In this document: piece by piece, positions 28,852-40,274 of the stretch | How positions within the stretch are numbered: the stretch's first letter is position 1 | Layout of the letters: the number at the start of each line of letters is the position of its first letter | From: Fibrisoma montanum | GTDB taxonomy: Bacteria; Bacteroidota; Bacteroidia; Cytophagales; Spirosomataceae | Assembly (NCBI RefSeq): GCF_003583365.1 | Contig: NZ_QXED01000003.1 | Span: forward strand, 186,001 to 250,000 | Direction of reading: 5' to 3' | Length of the DNA: 64,000 nt | Translations under genes and position numbers: made by a program | Notes under the pieces: generated by a model | What the model was told of the DNA's origin: nothing | The model's database searches: none | What the model saw: only the letters and a program-made list of their open reading frames with translations

Positions 28852-29259
28852 TTACGTCTCTATCACCTTCGTCTTGATTCCCACGCGTTCGCCGTTGGCC
28901 TGTTTGCCGATCAGCAGCAGATCCACTTCAATGGTGCCGACGCGGAAGACCTGCCGGTCCGTGAGGTGCTGTTCCAGTACCTGTTTGAGTTGTTGAAAGC
29001 GCTTAGTGCGGGCTTTTTCGGTGTCGTCGTACCAGTCCTGTTCGGTAATGACCGGTTGCCAGAACTGCTCTTCCGGAATTTCGTCTACGTATACTTCGGG
29101 CGGGACCATCTGCCAGTCTTTTATTTGACTGACGGTAAGCGGTTCCGGTTGGTCGAGGTAACAGCTAATCAATTCGACCGGCTCGTCGGATTCGCTCGGG
29201 TAATATAAATCCGTCAGGAGCGGGGAAATCTGATCGGTCAGGGACGGGTGTGTTTCCAT
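28852..29259 (-). CDS. Nuclease A inhibitor-like protein (NuiA family)
   Basis: A 135-residue small acidic protein matching the NuiA family by the start (SPLLTDLYYPSESDEPVE) and the body (PPEVYVDEIPEEQFWQP). NuiA of Anabaena binds and inhibits the DNA/RNA non-specific nuclease NucA. No nuclease gene is next to it. Homologues are widespread as single genes in Bacteroidota and may have other partners. Two direct copies of TTGCGTCAAA lie just upstream of its start. Confidence 0.75.
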   Translation of the reverse strand: METHPSLTDQISPLLTDLYYPSESDEPVELISCYLDQPEPLTVSQIKDWQMVPPEVYVDEIPEEQFWQPVITEQDWYDDTEKARTKRFQQLKQVLEQHLTDRQVFRVGTIEVDLLLIGKQANGERVGIKTKVIET

Positions 29260-29380
29260 GCAACGTTACGTTTGCGTCAAATTGCGTCAAAGTTGAGAAC
29301 AATGCCTCATTCAGGGGGTTAAACCTTCTGAATTTTTAAGTAAAATAAAGGCAAACCACCTTACGTAAACCCAGGTAATC

Positions 29381-29932
29381 ATGTTAGAAACCCTAATGAA
29401 CCTCGTGCGTCAGCAGTCAGGCGACGCGATCATCAACAATCCGGCCATTCCGAATCAGCAGAACGAAGATGCCATGCAGGCCGTTTCGAGCGGTATTCTG
29501 GGTGGTTTGCAGCAACAGGCGCAGGGCGGTGGCCTGGGTAACCTGCTGAGCATGGTCATGGGCCAGGGCGGGCAGGAACAGCAGGGCGCCGTTACACAGG
29601 GCGTGCAGCAGAACGTACAGCAAAACCTGATGGAGCGGCTTGGTATCTCCCCGCAGGTAGCGATGTCGGTGGCCTCGGCGGTCGTGCCCATCGTGCTGAA
29701 CAAACTGATGAACAAGGCACAGGACCCGAACGACAACAGCGTTGACGCCAATAGCATCATGGGAGCCGCTACGGGCCAGCAGGGCACCGACTGGATGAGC
29801 ATGGCGCAATCGGCAATGGCCGACGGCCGGCTGGACATGAGCGATCTGATGCGGGTCATGAACGGGGGCGGTCAGCAGTCGGGTAGTGGTGGCCTGGGCG
29901 GTATGCTCGGCGGCCTTTTCGGTGGCCGCTGA
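29381..29932 (+). CDS. DUF937 family protein
   Basis: A 183-residue, Gly- and Gln-rich protein without signal peptide. The repeated pattern of short helices separated by glycine (LGNLLSMVMGQGG, GGMLGGLFGG) and ISPQVAMSVASAVVPIVLNKLM in the middle are typical of DUF937. Function unknown. The C-terminus is almost entirely Gly/Ser/Leu/Met. It is followed by a strong terminator. Confidence 0.75.
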   Translation: MLETLMNLVRQQSGDAIINNPAIPNQQNEDAMQAVSSGILGGLQQQAQGGGLGNLLSMVMGQGGQEQQGAVTQGVQQNVQQNLMERLGISPQVAMSVASAVVPIVLNKLMNKAQDPNDNSVDANSIMGAATGQQGTDWMSMAQSAMADGRLDMSDLMRVMNGGGQQSGSGGLGGMLGGLFGGR

Positions 29933-29956
29933 CCCGTTGCGCAGCCGAAACAGAGA

Positions 29957-29990
29957 TGCCCGCTCCAACCGGTTGGAGCGGGCATTTTTT
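29957..29990 (+). terminator. Strong rho-independent terminator
   Basis: GCCCGCTCCAACC is perfectly complementary to GGTTGGAGCGGGC with no loop between the arms as written, followed by TTTTTT (29985-29990). Confidence 0.85.
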
Positions 29991-30164
29991 CAAACTGACA
30001 GAGTGGTCAACCGGATTCACAGGAACCCGGCCAGGTTGGCCCTTCGGCTCAGAATGCGCTGACAGATTGGCAGAAAACTGAACAAAATCGGGGGCTGGCA
30101 TATTGCTTGATAAAGAGTATACGTCTGTCAGCAACTAACATCACGATAGAACTAAACCAACAAT

Positions 30165-32099
<1,935 letters not shown>

Positions 32100-32116
32100 T
32101 AAAGATTAGTATATAG

Positions 32117-32146
32117 CCCCGCCAAGATTTCTTGGCGGGGTTTTTT
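32117..32146 (+). terminator. Rho-independent terminator of dnaK
   Basis: CCCCGCCAAG and CTTGGCGGGG form a perfect 10-bp stem around ATTT, followed by TTTTTT. Lies directly before the AT-rich ATPase-DUF4435 gene. Confidence 0.9.
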
Positions 32147-32177
32147 ATACACACATAAAAGATCAAAATAAACATCG

Positions 32178-33815
32178 ATGAGAAGGACTATAAACATTCC
32201 TTTTAGCAATAATTCATATGGCCAGTCTACAGCCTTAACGCTACCAGAAATCACTAATTCGATTGTTATTCTTGGAGCGAATGGCTCTGGTAAAACTAGA
32301 TTTGGTAGTTATATTGAAGAGAATAATCGTGATACTCATAGAATAACTGCTCAAAAGTCATTGATGATGCCTGATGTAGTAAATACTACCTCTTTAATTG
32401 TAGCAGAGTATAGTTTTTTATATGGTTATTACGATCCAAATCAAACGAGCGATTGGTTACAAACAACTGGTAAGAGAAGTCATCGATATCAAAACAACCC
32501 TAATACATATTTGACGAATGACTTTTATCCTTTAATGACGCTACTTTTCTCTGACGAGTTTGAAACATCTATTGAATTTAAGGAAAATTCTAAAAATGGT
32601 ACTCCACCAAATATCGATACTAAATTAGATAAAGTAATATCAATTTGGCAAGAACTCTTACCGCATCGGAAATTAAGAAAACGTAGTGGGGCCATTGAAG
32701 TTGCTTCGGTAAATTCATTTAGTAATACAATATATAACGGGTCGCAAATGAGTGACGGTGAACGAGTCATATTTTACTTAATAGCCGAAGCAGTTTGTAT
32801 AAAGCAAGAGTCAATACTCATTATAGACGAGCCTGAGCTGCATATTCATAAATCAATAATGAAAAATCTTTTTGATAAGATTGAAAAAACTCGCCCAGAT
32901 GTTTTATTCGTATATCTAACTCACGATATTGATTTTGCTGTATCACGCGTTGGTGCTTATAAACTGTGGCTTAAATCGTTTCATGGAGTAAATTTTTGGG
33001 AATATCAGCAAATTCAGCAGGACAGTAACATACCTGAAGAAATTTATCTTGAGATTCTTGGTAGCCGCAAGCCAGTATTATTTGTTGAAGGGCAAAGGAC
33101 AAGTATTGATTATCTATTGTACAGTGTACTTTTTCCCAATTATACTGTAACTCCTGTTGGGGGGTGTGAAGAAGTAATAGATGCAACCAAAACGTTCAAT
33201 GGGCTGAATTATTTTCATCATCTTGTTGCTAAAGGTATAGTTGACCGTGACCGCCGTACCGATGATGAGATTAGAAGGCTACAGGATCGTAAAGTAGAAG
33301 TATTGCAACTTGCAGAAATAGAGAATTTATTTTTGATAGAAGAAGTGGTGAAAGCAGTTGCAAATCATATGCACAAAGATGCTGAGGCCGTTTTTCAACA
33401 TGTGAAAAGTAAAGTGTTAGCTGCATTTAGTCAAGATTTAGAAGCACAAGTTATCGAGCGTACTATTCATCGTGTAAAGAAGACTATAAACCAAGCAACA
33501 AATAATAGAGTGGACGATTGGACCTCACTGGAGTCGGTGCTTAGTGATGCATTCAAAATAGATACATATCGTAGTATCTACGCTGATGTAAAATTGGAAC
33601 TTGAAAACCTATCTACGCAAGGTAGTTATTTGGAAATATTAAGAGTTGCTAATATTAAAAGATTGCTTGAGAGATCTGAGTTTGCAGCACAATGTGGATT
33701 AATCAATAATGGCGACATGATAAGAGATTTTATAATCAGTATTTTGAAAAGTCAATCTCCAAGCAGCCAAGTGATCAGGCAATTTATGAAGAGTTACGTT
33801 AGTGGAAATTGGTGA
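32178..33815 (+). CDS. ABC-type ATPase fused to DUF4435 TOPRIM domain (PARIS-like candidate)
   Basis: A 545-residue two-domain protein. N-terminal ABC/SMC-like ATPase: Walker A GANGSGKT (33-40), signature region MSDGERV (191-197), Walker B ILIIDEPE (213-220) and the switch histidine in LTHD (249). C-terminal DUF4435 of the TOPRIM fold: PVLFVEGQR with Glu304, a PVGGCEEV motif, GIVDRDRR with Asp356 and Asp358, and ENLFL. In PARIS anti-phage systems the ATPase AriA holds the TOPRIM nuclease AriB, and the two can be fused in one protein; this gene has that order. OLD-family nucleases are the alternative, but the DUF4435 motifs favour PARIS. The gene is AT-rich and alone between dnaK and GC-rich genes, which suggests transfer. 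Activity is inference. Confidence 0.82.
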   Translation: MRRTINIPFSNNSYGQSTALTLPEITNSIVILGANGSGKTRFGSYIEENNRDTHRITAQKSLMMPDVVNTTSLIVAEYSFLYGYYDPNQTSDWLQTTGKRSHRYQNNPNTYLTNDFYPLMTLLFSDEFETSIEFKENSKNGTPPNIDTKLDKVISIWQELLPHRKLRKRSGAIEVASVNSFSNTIYNGSQMSDGERVIFYLIAEAVCIKQESILIIDEPELHIHKSIMKNLFDKIEKTRPDVLFVYLTHDIDFAVSRVGAYKLWLKSFHGVNFWEYQQIQQDSNIPEEIYLEILGSRKPVLFVEGQRTSIDYLLYSVLFPNYTVTPVGGCEEVIDATKTFNGLNYFHHLVAKGIVDRDRRTDDEIRRLQDRKVEVLQLAEIENLFLIEEVVKAVANHMHKDAEAVFQHVKSKVLAAFSQDLEAQVIERTIHRVKKTINQATNNRVDDWTSLESVLSDAFKIDTYRSIYADVKLELENLSTQGSYLEILRVANIKRLLERSEFAAQCGLINNGDMIRDFIISILKSQSPSSQVIRQFMKSYVSGNW

Positions 33816-33937
33816 ATTATGGAGCGTTTGCCAAACTTGTGACACAGTTTGGCTGGCAATAGCAATCAAAAGGGTTGTTGGTGAAAAGCATAGTAACGTT
33901 AATGTATATTTCTGACTGTGTAGGTAACTGCACAACG

Positions 33938-33971
33938 CAAACGCCCCGGCTGGTAACGGCCGGGGCGTTTG
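33938..33971. terminator. Bidirectional hairpin terminator
   Basis: CAAACGCCCCGGC and GCCGGGGCGTTTG are perfect 13-bp arms around an 8-nt loop, between the plus-strand ATPase-DUF4435 gene and the minus-strand gene ending at 33990. Confidence 0.75.
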
Positions 33972-33989
33972 TCTGTTTAGAGCAGCCGG

Positions 33990-34487
33990 CTACCCCCGCT
34001 TCAACTCGGGTTTGCGGTTCAGCAGGGCGAACACCACCGTAGTGATAGCAGCTCCGATGAGTACCTTCTGTACCAGCCCCTTGCGGTCGTATTTCCAGTC
34101 ACCGCCCCAGCCTTTCTCGGCGAAAATGTTGGGTACGTGGCCCTGTCTGATGTCGTCGATGATACCCTCCACGACGTTGACCCGGTCGGCCAGCAGCAGG
34201 GGAATCCAGTGACCAAAGCTCGATTCGCTGTATTTAAACGCGTACCGGCGAAGCTGGCCGCTCAGGCCCGTCGGGGGCGCCGACGTACCAAAGACGGCGC
34301 TGACGTTGGGCCGTTCGTTGGAATGCAGTACCTCGATGTTGACAGGCTGCTGGGCCGGGCGCTCCCAGGTATAGCCTTTTTCTTCCTCCTTTTCCCGGTG
34401 GCGCATGGGGTACGTCGGATCGTTTTTCGGATCGGCGTCGATACCCCAGCCTTTGATGTGCGCAAAGTTTTTAGCTAAATCTTCCAT
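33990..34487 (-). CDS. Uncharacterised protein with C-terminal membrane segment
   Basis: A 165-residue protein I do not recognise by family. The N-terminal half is polar and rich in Lys, Glu and Pro; a PTGLSGQLRRYAFKYSES segment precedes an aromatic helix (GHWIPLLLADRVNVVEGIIDDI), and the last 25 residues form a probable membrane helix (VLIGAAITTVVFALL) with a basic end. It starts 11 bp after the alcohol dehydrogenase stop on the same strand, so the two are co-transcribed and may work together at the membrane. Function unknown. Confidence 0.75.
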   Translation of the reverse strand: MEDLAKNFAHIKGWGIDADPKNDPTYPMRHREKEEEKGYTWERPAQQPVNIEVLHSNERPNVSAVFGTSAPPTGLSGQLRRYAFKYSESSFGHWIPLLLADRVNVVEGIIDDIRQGHVPNIFAEKGWGGDWKYDRKGLVQKVLIGAAITTVVFALLNRKPELKRG

Positions 34488-34498
34488 GACGGCTGTGA

Positions 34499-35653
34499 TT
34501 ACAGTTTGGCTGATGGGGGAATTAAGACAGGTTTGATGCAGTTGTCGAGCTTGGCCGAGAAAATGTGGTACGCTTCGGACACTTCTTCGAGCGGCACCCG
34601 GTGCGTAATCATCGCCTTGGGGTCAAGAATGCCGTTTTTGATGTGCTCGATCAGCCGGGGCAGCAGCCGCTTCACCGACGCCTGGTTGGCCCGGATCGTG
34701 ATGCCTTTGTTAACGACATTCCCGATGGGGATCAGGTTGCCCGTAGGCCCGTATACCCCAACGATGGACACAATGCCTCCTTTTTTAACGGAATTGATCG
34801 CCCAGTGGAGCGCCGTAGCCGAACCAGCCTGGAGCAGCAGTTTCCGACCGGTGATGGTCTGCATGGCGCTGCCGGCCGCTTCGGCCCCTACAGCGTCGAT
34901 GCAGACATCGGCACCCAGCCAGTCGGTAGTCCGCTTGACGAATACGACGGGGTCGTCAATCTCCTTGAAGTTATACGCTTCGCAATGGGCGTAATTCCGG
35001 ACAAATTCAAGCCGGTAGTCAACGTGGTCGAAGACGATGACGCGGGCCGCGCCGAATAGCCAGGCGCAGCGGGCCGCCATAATCCCCACCGGACCAGCGC
35101 CGAACACTACGACCGTATCGCCGGGCTGAATCCCGCCCATTTCAGCGGCCTGGTAGCCGGTCGGCACGACATCGGTCAGCAGCACGGCATCGTCGGGGTG
35201 CATCCAGTCGGGAATAACCGTCGGGCCGACGTTGGCGTAGGGAACCCGGACGTATTCGGCCTGCCCGCCGTCGTAGCCACCGGCCGTGTGCGAATAGCCG
35301 AAAATGCCCCCCACGGCCGTCGCTTCCGGATTGGACTCGTGGCAGTTGCCGTACAGCCCCTGTTTGCAGAAGACGCATTTGCCGCAGGCGATGTTGAAAG
35401 GGACAATGACCTGGTCGCCTACCTTGATCATGTGCACGTCGGCGCCGACTTCTTCCACCACCCCAATAAATTCATGCCCAAACGTGGACCCCACCCGGGT
35501 GTCGGGTACGTTGCCATTGTAGAGGTGCAGATCCGACCCGCAGATGCAGGAGCGGGTAACCCGAACGATGGCATCTTCCGGATGCAGGATTTCAGGCATG
35601 GGTTTGTGATCGATGCGAACCCGCTGGGGGCCGCGGTAATTCATGGCGAGCAT
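34499..35653 (-). CDS. Zinc-dependent alcohol dehydrogenase
   Basis: About 384 residues from the ATG at 35653; a longer frame to 35761 adds 36 residues lacking family features. Medium-chain dehydrogenase: catalytic-zinc residues in CICGSDLH and GHEF, structural-zinc cysteines in CGKCVFCKQGLYGNC, NAD-binding GAGPVGIMA. It oxidises or reduces small alcohols or aldehydes; the insert and length resemble formaldehyde-dehydrogenase-like members. Followed on the same strand by the small membrane protein at 33990-34487. Confidence 0.9.
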   Translation of the reverse strand: MLAMNYRGPQRVRIDHKPMPEILHPEDAIVRVTRSCICGSDLHLYNGNVPDTRVGSTFGHEFIGVVEEVGADVHMIKVGDQVIVPFNIACGKCVFCKQGLYGNCHESNPEATAVGGIFGYSHTAGGYDGGQAEYVRVPYANVGPTVIPDWMHPDDAVLLTDVVPTGYQAAEMGGIQPGDTVVVFGAGPVGIMAARCAWLFGAARVIVFDHVDYRLEFVRNYAHCEAYNFKEIDDPVVFVKRTTDWLGADVCIDAVGAEAAGSAMQTITGRKLLLQAGSATALHWAINSVKKGGIVSIVGVYGPTGNLIPIGNVVNKGITIRANQASVKRLLPRLIEHIKNGILDPKAMITHRVPLEEVSEAYHIFSAKLDNCIKPVLIPPSAKL

Positions 35654-36109
35654 GGGAATCGTTTTTGGGTGTACGACAATGAACCAAACCCCGTACCGGA
35701 TAGCCTGCCACGCAGCCTGCGTACGGATCGGGGTATAATGCATTCTGTAACCCAAATGCAAAACACTTGTTCTACGGTAGGCATACGAGAGTATTGATAT
35801 GTAGGGGCTGTCTGCCCGTCGGCTGGTGGGTTTTGCCCGATTATCAGAGGGCTTTTCGGCACTGGAGGGGTGGTTTGACCAGACGCTAAGAATTCGCGTC
35901 GATTAGCCAACGGGGCGCTGTGGTCCGTTTGCTCAGGGTTGCAGGACCGGCGGTTGCGGAGTACGCGCTGGCTGGCGAGCCGGCGTACGTCGGGATAGTG
36001 CAGGATGCGTTCGTGCTCCAAACGTGATTAATTGACTATACAACCCCCGTGGCCATGCGCATGAACGCCTTTCGTTGGTGGTCACGCCTTTCGCTTACCC
36101 GTAGACCCT
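35654..36109. other. Intergenic region before the GH106 gene
   Basis: 456 bp between divergent genes. A minus-strand frame at 35641-36021 has no recognisable features and overlaps the dehydrogenase start. No promoter box with an exact match was found. Confidence 0.4.
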
Positions 36110-39100
36110 ATGCTTACCCGTCGTACCTCATGGCTGAAAGTAGTGGCCTTGCTGACGCTGCTCCGTATTCCGGCCGTTTCGCAGTCCGTTAACGCCTTAC
36201 AGGCCGGTTTTCAGCAGCCGCCCGCATCAGCCCGCCCCCGGGTCTGGTGGCACTGGATGAACGGCAATATTTCAAAAGAAGGCATCACTAAAGACCTGGA
36301 ATGGATGAAACGGGTTGGTATTGGTGGTTTTCAGAACTTTGATGCCAGCCTGTTTACGCCCCAGGTGGTGGCCCAAAAACTGGTGTTTATGACCCCCGGC
36401 TGGAAAGAAGCCTTCCGCCACGCAACGGATCAGGCGGGCCGGCTGCAACTGGAGATGGCCATTGCCGGATCGCCGGGCTGGAGCGTTACGGGTGGTCCGT
36501 GGGTGCAGCCGCAGGATGGGATGAAGAAATACGTCTGGACAGAAACGCGGATCAGCGCCGGGCAGCCGTTTCAGGGAAAATTGCCCCGGCCGCCGGCGAT
36601 AACGGGGCCGTTTCAGCAGGTGGAGATGCCCAAATCGTCGTTGCTCTCCCAGCGGGAAGCGCAGCTGCCGACGTTCTACCAGGATGCAGCCGTGATGGCT
36701 TACCGGCTGCCTGCTACGGACCGGGTCTTTACGGCCCTGCAACCGACCGTTACGTCGAGTGGCGGCTCGTTTGACCTGAATCAGCTAACCGATGGGGACG
36801 TGGCCACGACCCGTTACCTGCCGCCCACGGCCGTCGGCGAGGAGATGTGGATTCAGTACGCCTTCGATACTCCGCAGACATTCAGGGCGTTTACCATTGC
36901 CGGCGCGAGCCACGTGGCGCTGGAAGAATTCAACGGAGGGCCGCAGAACCGTTCGCTGACAGTCAGCGATGATGGGGTGAATTTCCGGGCCGTCGTGGCC
37001 ATTCCGGGCAGTATCGTTCCGCAGAATACCCTGAGCATTCCGCCCACCACGGCCCGGTATTTTCGGTTTACGTTCACAACCCTGCCCCCGCAGGTCAATA
37101 TGTTCGCGGCCATGGCGGGGTTGAAGACGGAGCCGCCCAAACCCGAGGGCGTGAACGTAGCGGAACTGGTTCTGCACACCACCGACCGGATTCACCTGTT
37201 CGAAGACAAGGCTGGTTTCAACCCCTGGAACGAGGAGCCTGCGTTACCGACTTCGCCCGGGGCCGACGCCATTCCGGCAGAGGATGTGGTCGATCTGACC
37301 GACCGTATGCAGCCCGACGGTACCCTGGCGTGGACCCCACCGGCGGGTCGGCCGGGCGACTGGGTCATTGTGCGGCTGGGCTATTCGCTGACGGGCCGGC
37401 AGAATCACCCGGCCTCGCCCGAAGCCACTGGTCTCGAAGTGGATAAACTCGACAAAGGAGCCGTCCGAAACTACATCAATACGTACCTCGATATGTACCG
37501 CGAGGCTACCGGCGGACAGATGGGGGCCAAAGGGCTTCAGTACATGGTGCTTGACAGTTACGAAGCCGGCCACATGACCTGGACCAGAACCCTGCCGGAC
37601 GAGTTTGCCCGTCGGCGCGGGTACGACCTCAAACCCTGGATCCCAGTGCTGACGGGCCGGGTCGTGAACAGCACGGAAGCCAGCGAACAGTTCCTGTGGG
37701 ATTTTCGAAAAACCATCGGGGAACTTATCGTTGACAGTCACTACGACGTCATCGGCGACGCCCTGCACCAGCGGGGCCTGAAACGGTATACCGAATCGCA
37801 CGAGAACAAGCGGATTTACCTGGCCGACGGCATGGATGTAAAACGCCGGGCCGATATTCCGATGTCGGCCATGTGGACGCCGGGGAGTCTGGCTGGGGGG
37901 GCAGACGAAGAAATCCGCAGCAAAGCGGATATCCGCGAGTCAGCGTCGGTGGCGCACCTGTACGGGCAGAACCTGGTCGCGGCCGAGTCGATGACCTCGG
38001 TCGGGAATGCGTTCAGTTTTCATCCGGAAAAGCTGAAGCGCACGGCGGATATGGAACTGGCTTCGGGGCTGAACCGCTTCGTGATTCATACGTCGGTACA
38101 CCAGCCGCTGGATGATAAGCAGCCGGGGTTTTCGCTGGGGCCCTTTGGTCAATACTTTACCCGCCACGAGACCTGGGCTGAGCAGGCCAGACCCTGGGTC
38201 GATTACCTGAGTCGGAGCTGCTACCTGCTCCAGCAGGGGCGACCCGTGGTAGATGTGCTGTATTACTACGGCGAAAACCAGAACATTACCGCGCTGTTTG
38301 CCAGGCAGTTGCCGCCCATCCCGGCCGGGTATGAATACGACTTTGTGAATGCTACGGCCGTCAAAACGGCCCTCAAGGTGGCCAACGGCAAGATTGTAGC
38401 ACCGAGCGGGCAGACCTACAGCCTTATGGTGCTGGACCCGTCGGCCCGGCAGATGACCCTGCCGGTGCTGAAAACGCTCCGGGATCTGGTCAAAGCCGGG
38501 ATTAAACTCACCGGCACGAAGCCCGAACGCTCACCCAGTCTGAGCGATAACCCCACCGAATTCCAGGCGGTGGTCAACGAACTCTGGCGGCATCCGAACG
38601 TCATCGATAAACCCATCGATGCGGTGCTGGCCGCGTTGAGTCTGCCGAAGGATGTGGCCGTATCGAACGCGAAATCCGAGGTGCTGTATGTCCACCGCCG
38701 GCTCGACAATCAGGATGTGTACTGGCTCAACAGCCGGAGCGACGCGCCCAACGAAGCCGTGGTGAGTTTCCGGGTACTGGGAAAAGTGCCGGAACTATGG
38801 CATCCGCAGACGGGCCGGATCGAAGCAGTGTCCTATGAAATCAAAGACGGCCGGACCCTTATTCCGCTGACGTTTGACCCCTGGGATGCGTATTTCATCG
38901 TGTTCCGGCAGAAGGCCACAGCAGCCTCCTTTACCAAACCGACCCTGTCGACGGCGGAAGTTGCGCAGGTTGAGGGGCCCTGGACCGTGCAGTTTCAGGC
39001 CGGTCGGGGTGCACCGGAGCAGGCTACGTTCCCGCAGCTGACATCCTGGACGGACAATGCCGACGCCGGAATTAAGTTTTTCTCCGGTACGGCTACTTAC

Positions 39101-39448
39101 AAGAACGCGTTTGACCTGCCGACGCTGGATAAAACCGGCCGCTACGTCCTGAATTTGGGTGAGGTCAAAAACATCGCCGAGGTCATCGTCAACGGAAAAG
39201 CCGTGGGCACCGTCTGGAAAAAACCGTTCCGGCTGGACGTCACCGACGCCCTCAAACCGGGCCGGAATGCCATCCAGATCAACGTAACCAACCTGTGGGT
39301 CAATCGCCTGATCGGGGATGCGCAGCCGGACGTAACCCGGAAAATTACCTTCACGACGATGCCGTTCTACCAGGCCAATGCCCCTCTGTTGCCCGCCGGA
39401 CTGATGGGCCCGGTTACGGTTTCGGTGAGGAAACAGACAGGGTTATAA
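36110..39448 (+). CDS. GH106 alpha-L-rhamnosidase-like glycoside hydrolase, secreted
   Basis: A 1112-residue exported enzyme with a signal peptide at about 1-26. The N-terminal hallmark RVWWHWMNGNISKEGI followed by DLEWMKRVGIGGFQNFDA is typical of GH106, which removes L-rhamnose from pectin-like polysaccharides (rhamnogalacturonans). The catalytic region runs to about 750 (with MVLDSYEAGHMTW and EDGHFDP-like context around ESHENKR), a beta-sandwich follows, and a galactose-binding-like domain ends the protein (about 985-1105: GRYVLNLGEVKNIAEVIVNG). It stands alone here, without a SusC/D pair. Confidence 0.88.
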   Translation: MLTRRTSWLKVVALLTLLRIPAVSQSVNALQAGFQQPPASARPRVWWHWMNGNISKEGITKDLEWMKRVGIGGFQNFDASLFTPQVVAQKLVFMTPGWKEAFRHATDQAGRLQLEMAIAGSPGWSVTGGPWVQPQDGMKKYVWTETRISAGQPFQGKLPRPPAITGPFQQVEMPKSSLLSQREAQLPTFYQDAAVMAYRLPATDRVFTALQPTVTSSGGSFDLNQLTDGDVATTRYLPPTAVGEEMWIQYAFDTPQTFRAFTIAGASHVALEEFNGGPQNRSLTVSDDGVNFRAVVAIPGSIVPQNTLSIPPTTARYFRFTFTTLPPQVNMFAAMAGLKTEPPKPEGVNVAELVLHTTDRIHLFEDKAGFNPWNEEPALPTSPGADAIPAEDVVDLTDRMQPDGTLAWTPPAGRPGDWVIVRLGYSLTGRQNHPASPEATGLEVDKLDKGAVRNYINTYLDMYREATGGQMGAKGLQYMVLDSYEAGHMTWTRTLPDEFARRRGYDLKPWIPVLTGRVVNSTEASEQFLWDFRKTIGELIVDSHYDVIGDALHQRGLKRYTESHENKRIYLADGMDVKRRADIPMSAMWTPGSLAGGADEEIRSKADIRESASVAHLYGQNLVAAESMTSVGNAFSFHPEKLKRTADMELASGLNRFVIHTSVHQPLDDKQPGFSLGPFGQYFTRHETWAEQARPWVDYLSRSCYLLQQGRPVVDVLYYYGENQNITALFARQLPPIPAGYEYDFVNATAVKTALKVANGKIVAPSGQTYSLMVLDPSARQMTLPVLKTLRDLVKAGIKLTGTKPERSPSLSDNPTEFQAVVNELWRHPNVIDKPIDAVLAALSLPKDVAVSNAKSEVLYVHRRLDNQDVYWLNSRSDAPNEAVVSFRVLGKVPELWHPQTGRIEAVSYEIKDGRTLIPLTFDPWDAYFIVFRQKATAASFTKPTLSTAEVAQVEGPWTVQFQAGRGAPEQATFPQLTSWTDNADAGIKFFSGTATYKNAFDLPTLDKTGRYVLNLGEVKNIAEVIVNGKAVGTVWKKPFRLDVTDALKPGRNAIQINVTNLWVNRLIGDAQPDVTRKITFTTMPFYQANAPLLPAGLMGPVTVSVRKQTGL

Positions 39449-39500
39449 CGGTCCGCCCGTGAGTGGATACTCCGGTGGCTGAACTGATCGCCTGCGGCCG

Positions 39501-39537
39501 AAAAAGAGCAGCCTGCCGCAAGTTGGGGCAGGCTGCT
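39501..39537 (-). terminator. Terminator of the DUF4142 lipoprotein gene
   Basis: Perfect 11-bp arms AGCAGCCTGCC (39507-39517) and GGCAGGCTGCT (39527-39537). Read on the minus strand, the stem is followed by TTTTT (39505-39501), 24 bp after the DUF4142 stop. Confidence 0.75.
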
Positions 39538-39560
39538 TGGTATGGCGTCAACCGGACCTA

Positions 39561-40136
39561 TCAGTCCATGTTTTTGTCCAGCGTGGTTACCCGCTCCAGG
39601 TGCTTCTGCAGGGTGGGGAGGGTCTTGGCCGCAAACGCTTTCATGTCAGCATCGTCGGCGTCGTCGGCCGCTTCTTTGAACAGCTTGACGTCTTCCTCGT
39701 GGTCTTCAACCATCAGGTCGATGTATTTCTTATCGAACTCCGCGCCCGATAGCCGGCTGAGTTCGTCGACGTGCTTCTGAGCGTCCTCACCCAGGGTTGT
39801 GGGCAGGGTGATGTTCTTCTGAGCGGCCAGGGCTTTCAGTTCCTGATTCGCTTTCTGGTGTTCTTCTACCATCATGGCACCAAACGCCTTTACGTCGGCG
39901 TTCTGGGCTTTCTCCTGGGCGAGCCGCCCGAGCTCTACTTCGAGCAGACCACCGTTGGCGGCCTTCACGGCAAAGTCGTTGACGTCGTCGTCCTGACCCG
40001 AACCGGCCTGTTCTTTCATATCATTGGCGTCGTGGGCATTCTCGACGCTGTCGTCGCTGTCTTTCTTGTTTTCGTTGCAGGCCTGGAACGTCAGACTGCT
40101 GAGCGCCAGGAGCCAGATTAAGCTTGTCTTTTTCAT
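39561..40136 (-). CDS. DUF4142 lipoprotein
   Basis: A 191-residue lipoprotein with lipobox Cys20 (SLTFQAC), an acidic linker (about 21-50) and a DUF4142 helical bundle of the ferritin-like kind: GGLLEVELGRLAQEKA, AFGAMMVEEHQKANQELK and YIDLMVEDHEEDVKLF. Members are common in Bacteroidota and Rhizobiales, sit in the periplasm and are of unknown function, sometimes stress-linked. It is divergent from the epoxide-hydrolase-like gene. Confidence 0.9.
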   Translation of the reverse strand: MKKTSLIWLLALSSLTFQACNENKKDSDDSVENAHDANDMKEQAGSGQDDDVNDFAVKAANGGLLEVELGRLAQEKAQNADVKAFGAMMVEEHQKANQELKALAAQKNITLPTTLGEDAQKHVDELSRLSGAEFDKKYIDLMVEDHEEDVKLFKEAADDADDADMKAFAAKTLPTLQKHLERVTTLDKNMD

Positions 40137-40274
40137 ACCGTTGTGCTAATTGAGTCTATGTGAGTTTGTCGGTAAAACTACGCTCTCCGCTTATGGTTGG
40201 TCAACGGGGAGAAACCTTATTAAATGGGCAGGCTGTTCGCAGGCCGGTCGGTGGTCTGCTGCGTTACGTAGTAT

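Noticed and set aside
35641-36021. 126-codon minus-strand frame upstream of GH106
   Set aside because: No recognisable features; overlaps the start of the dehydrogenase gene.
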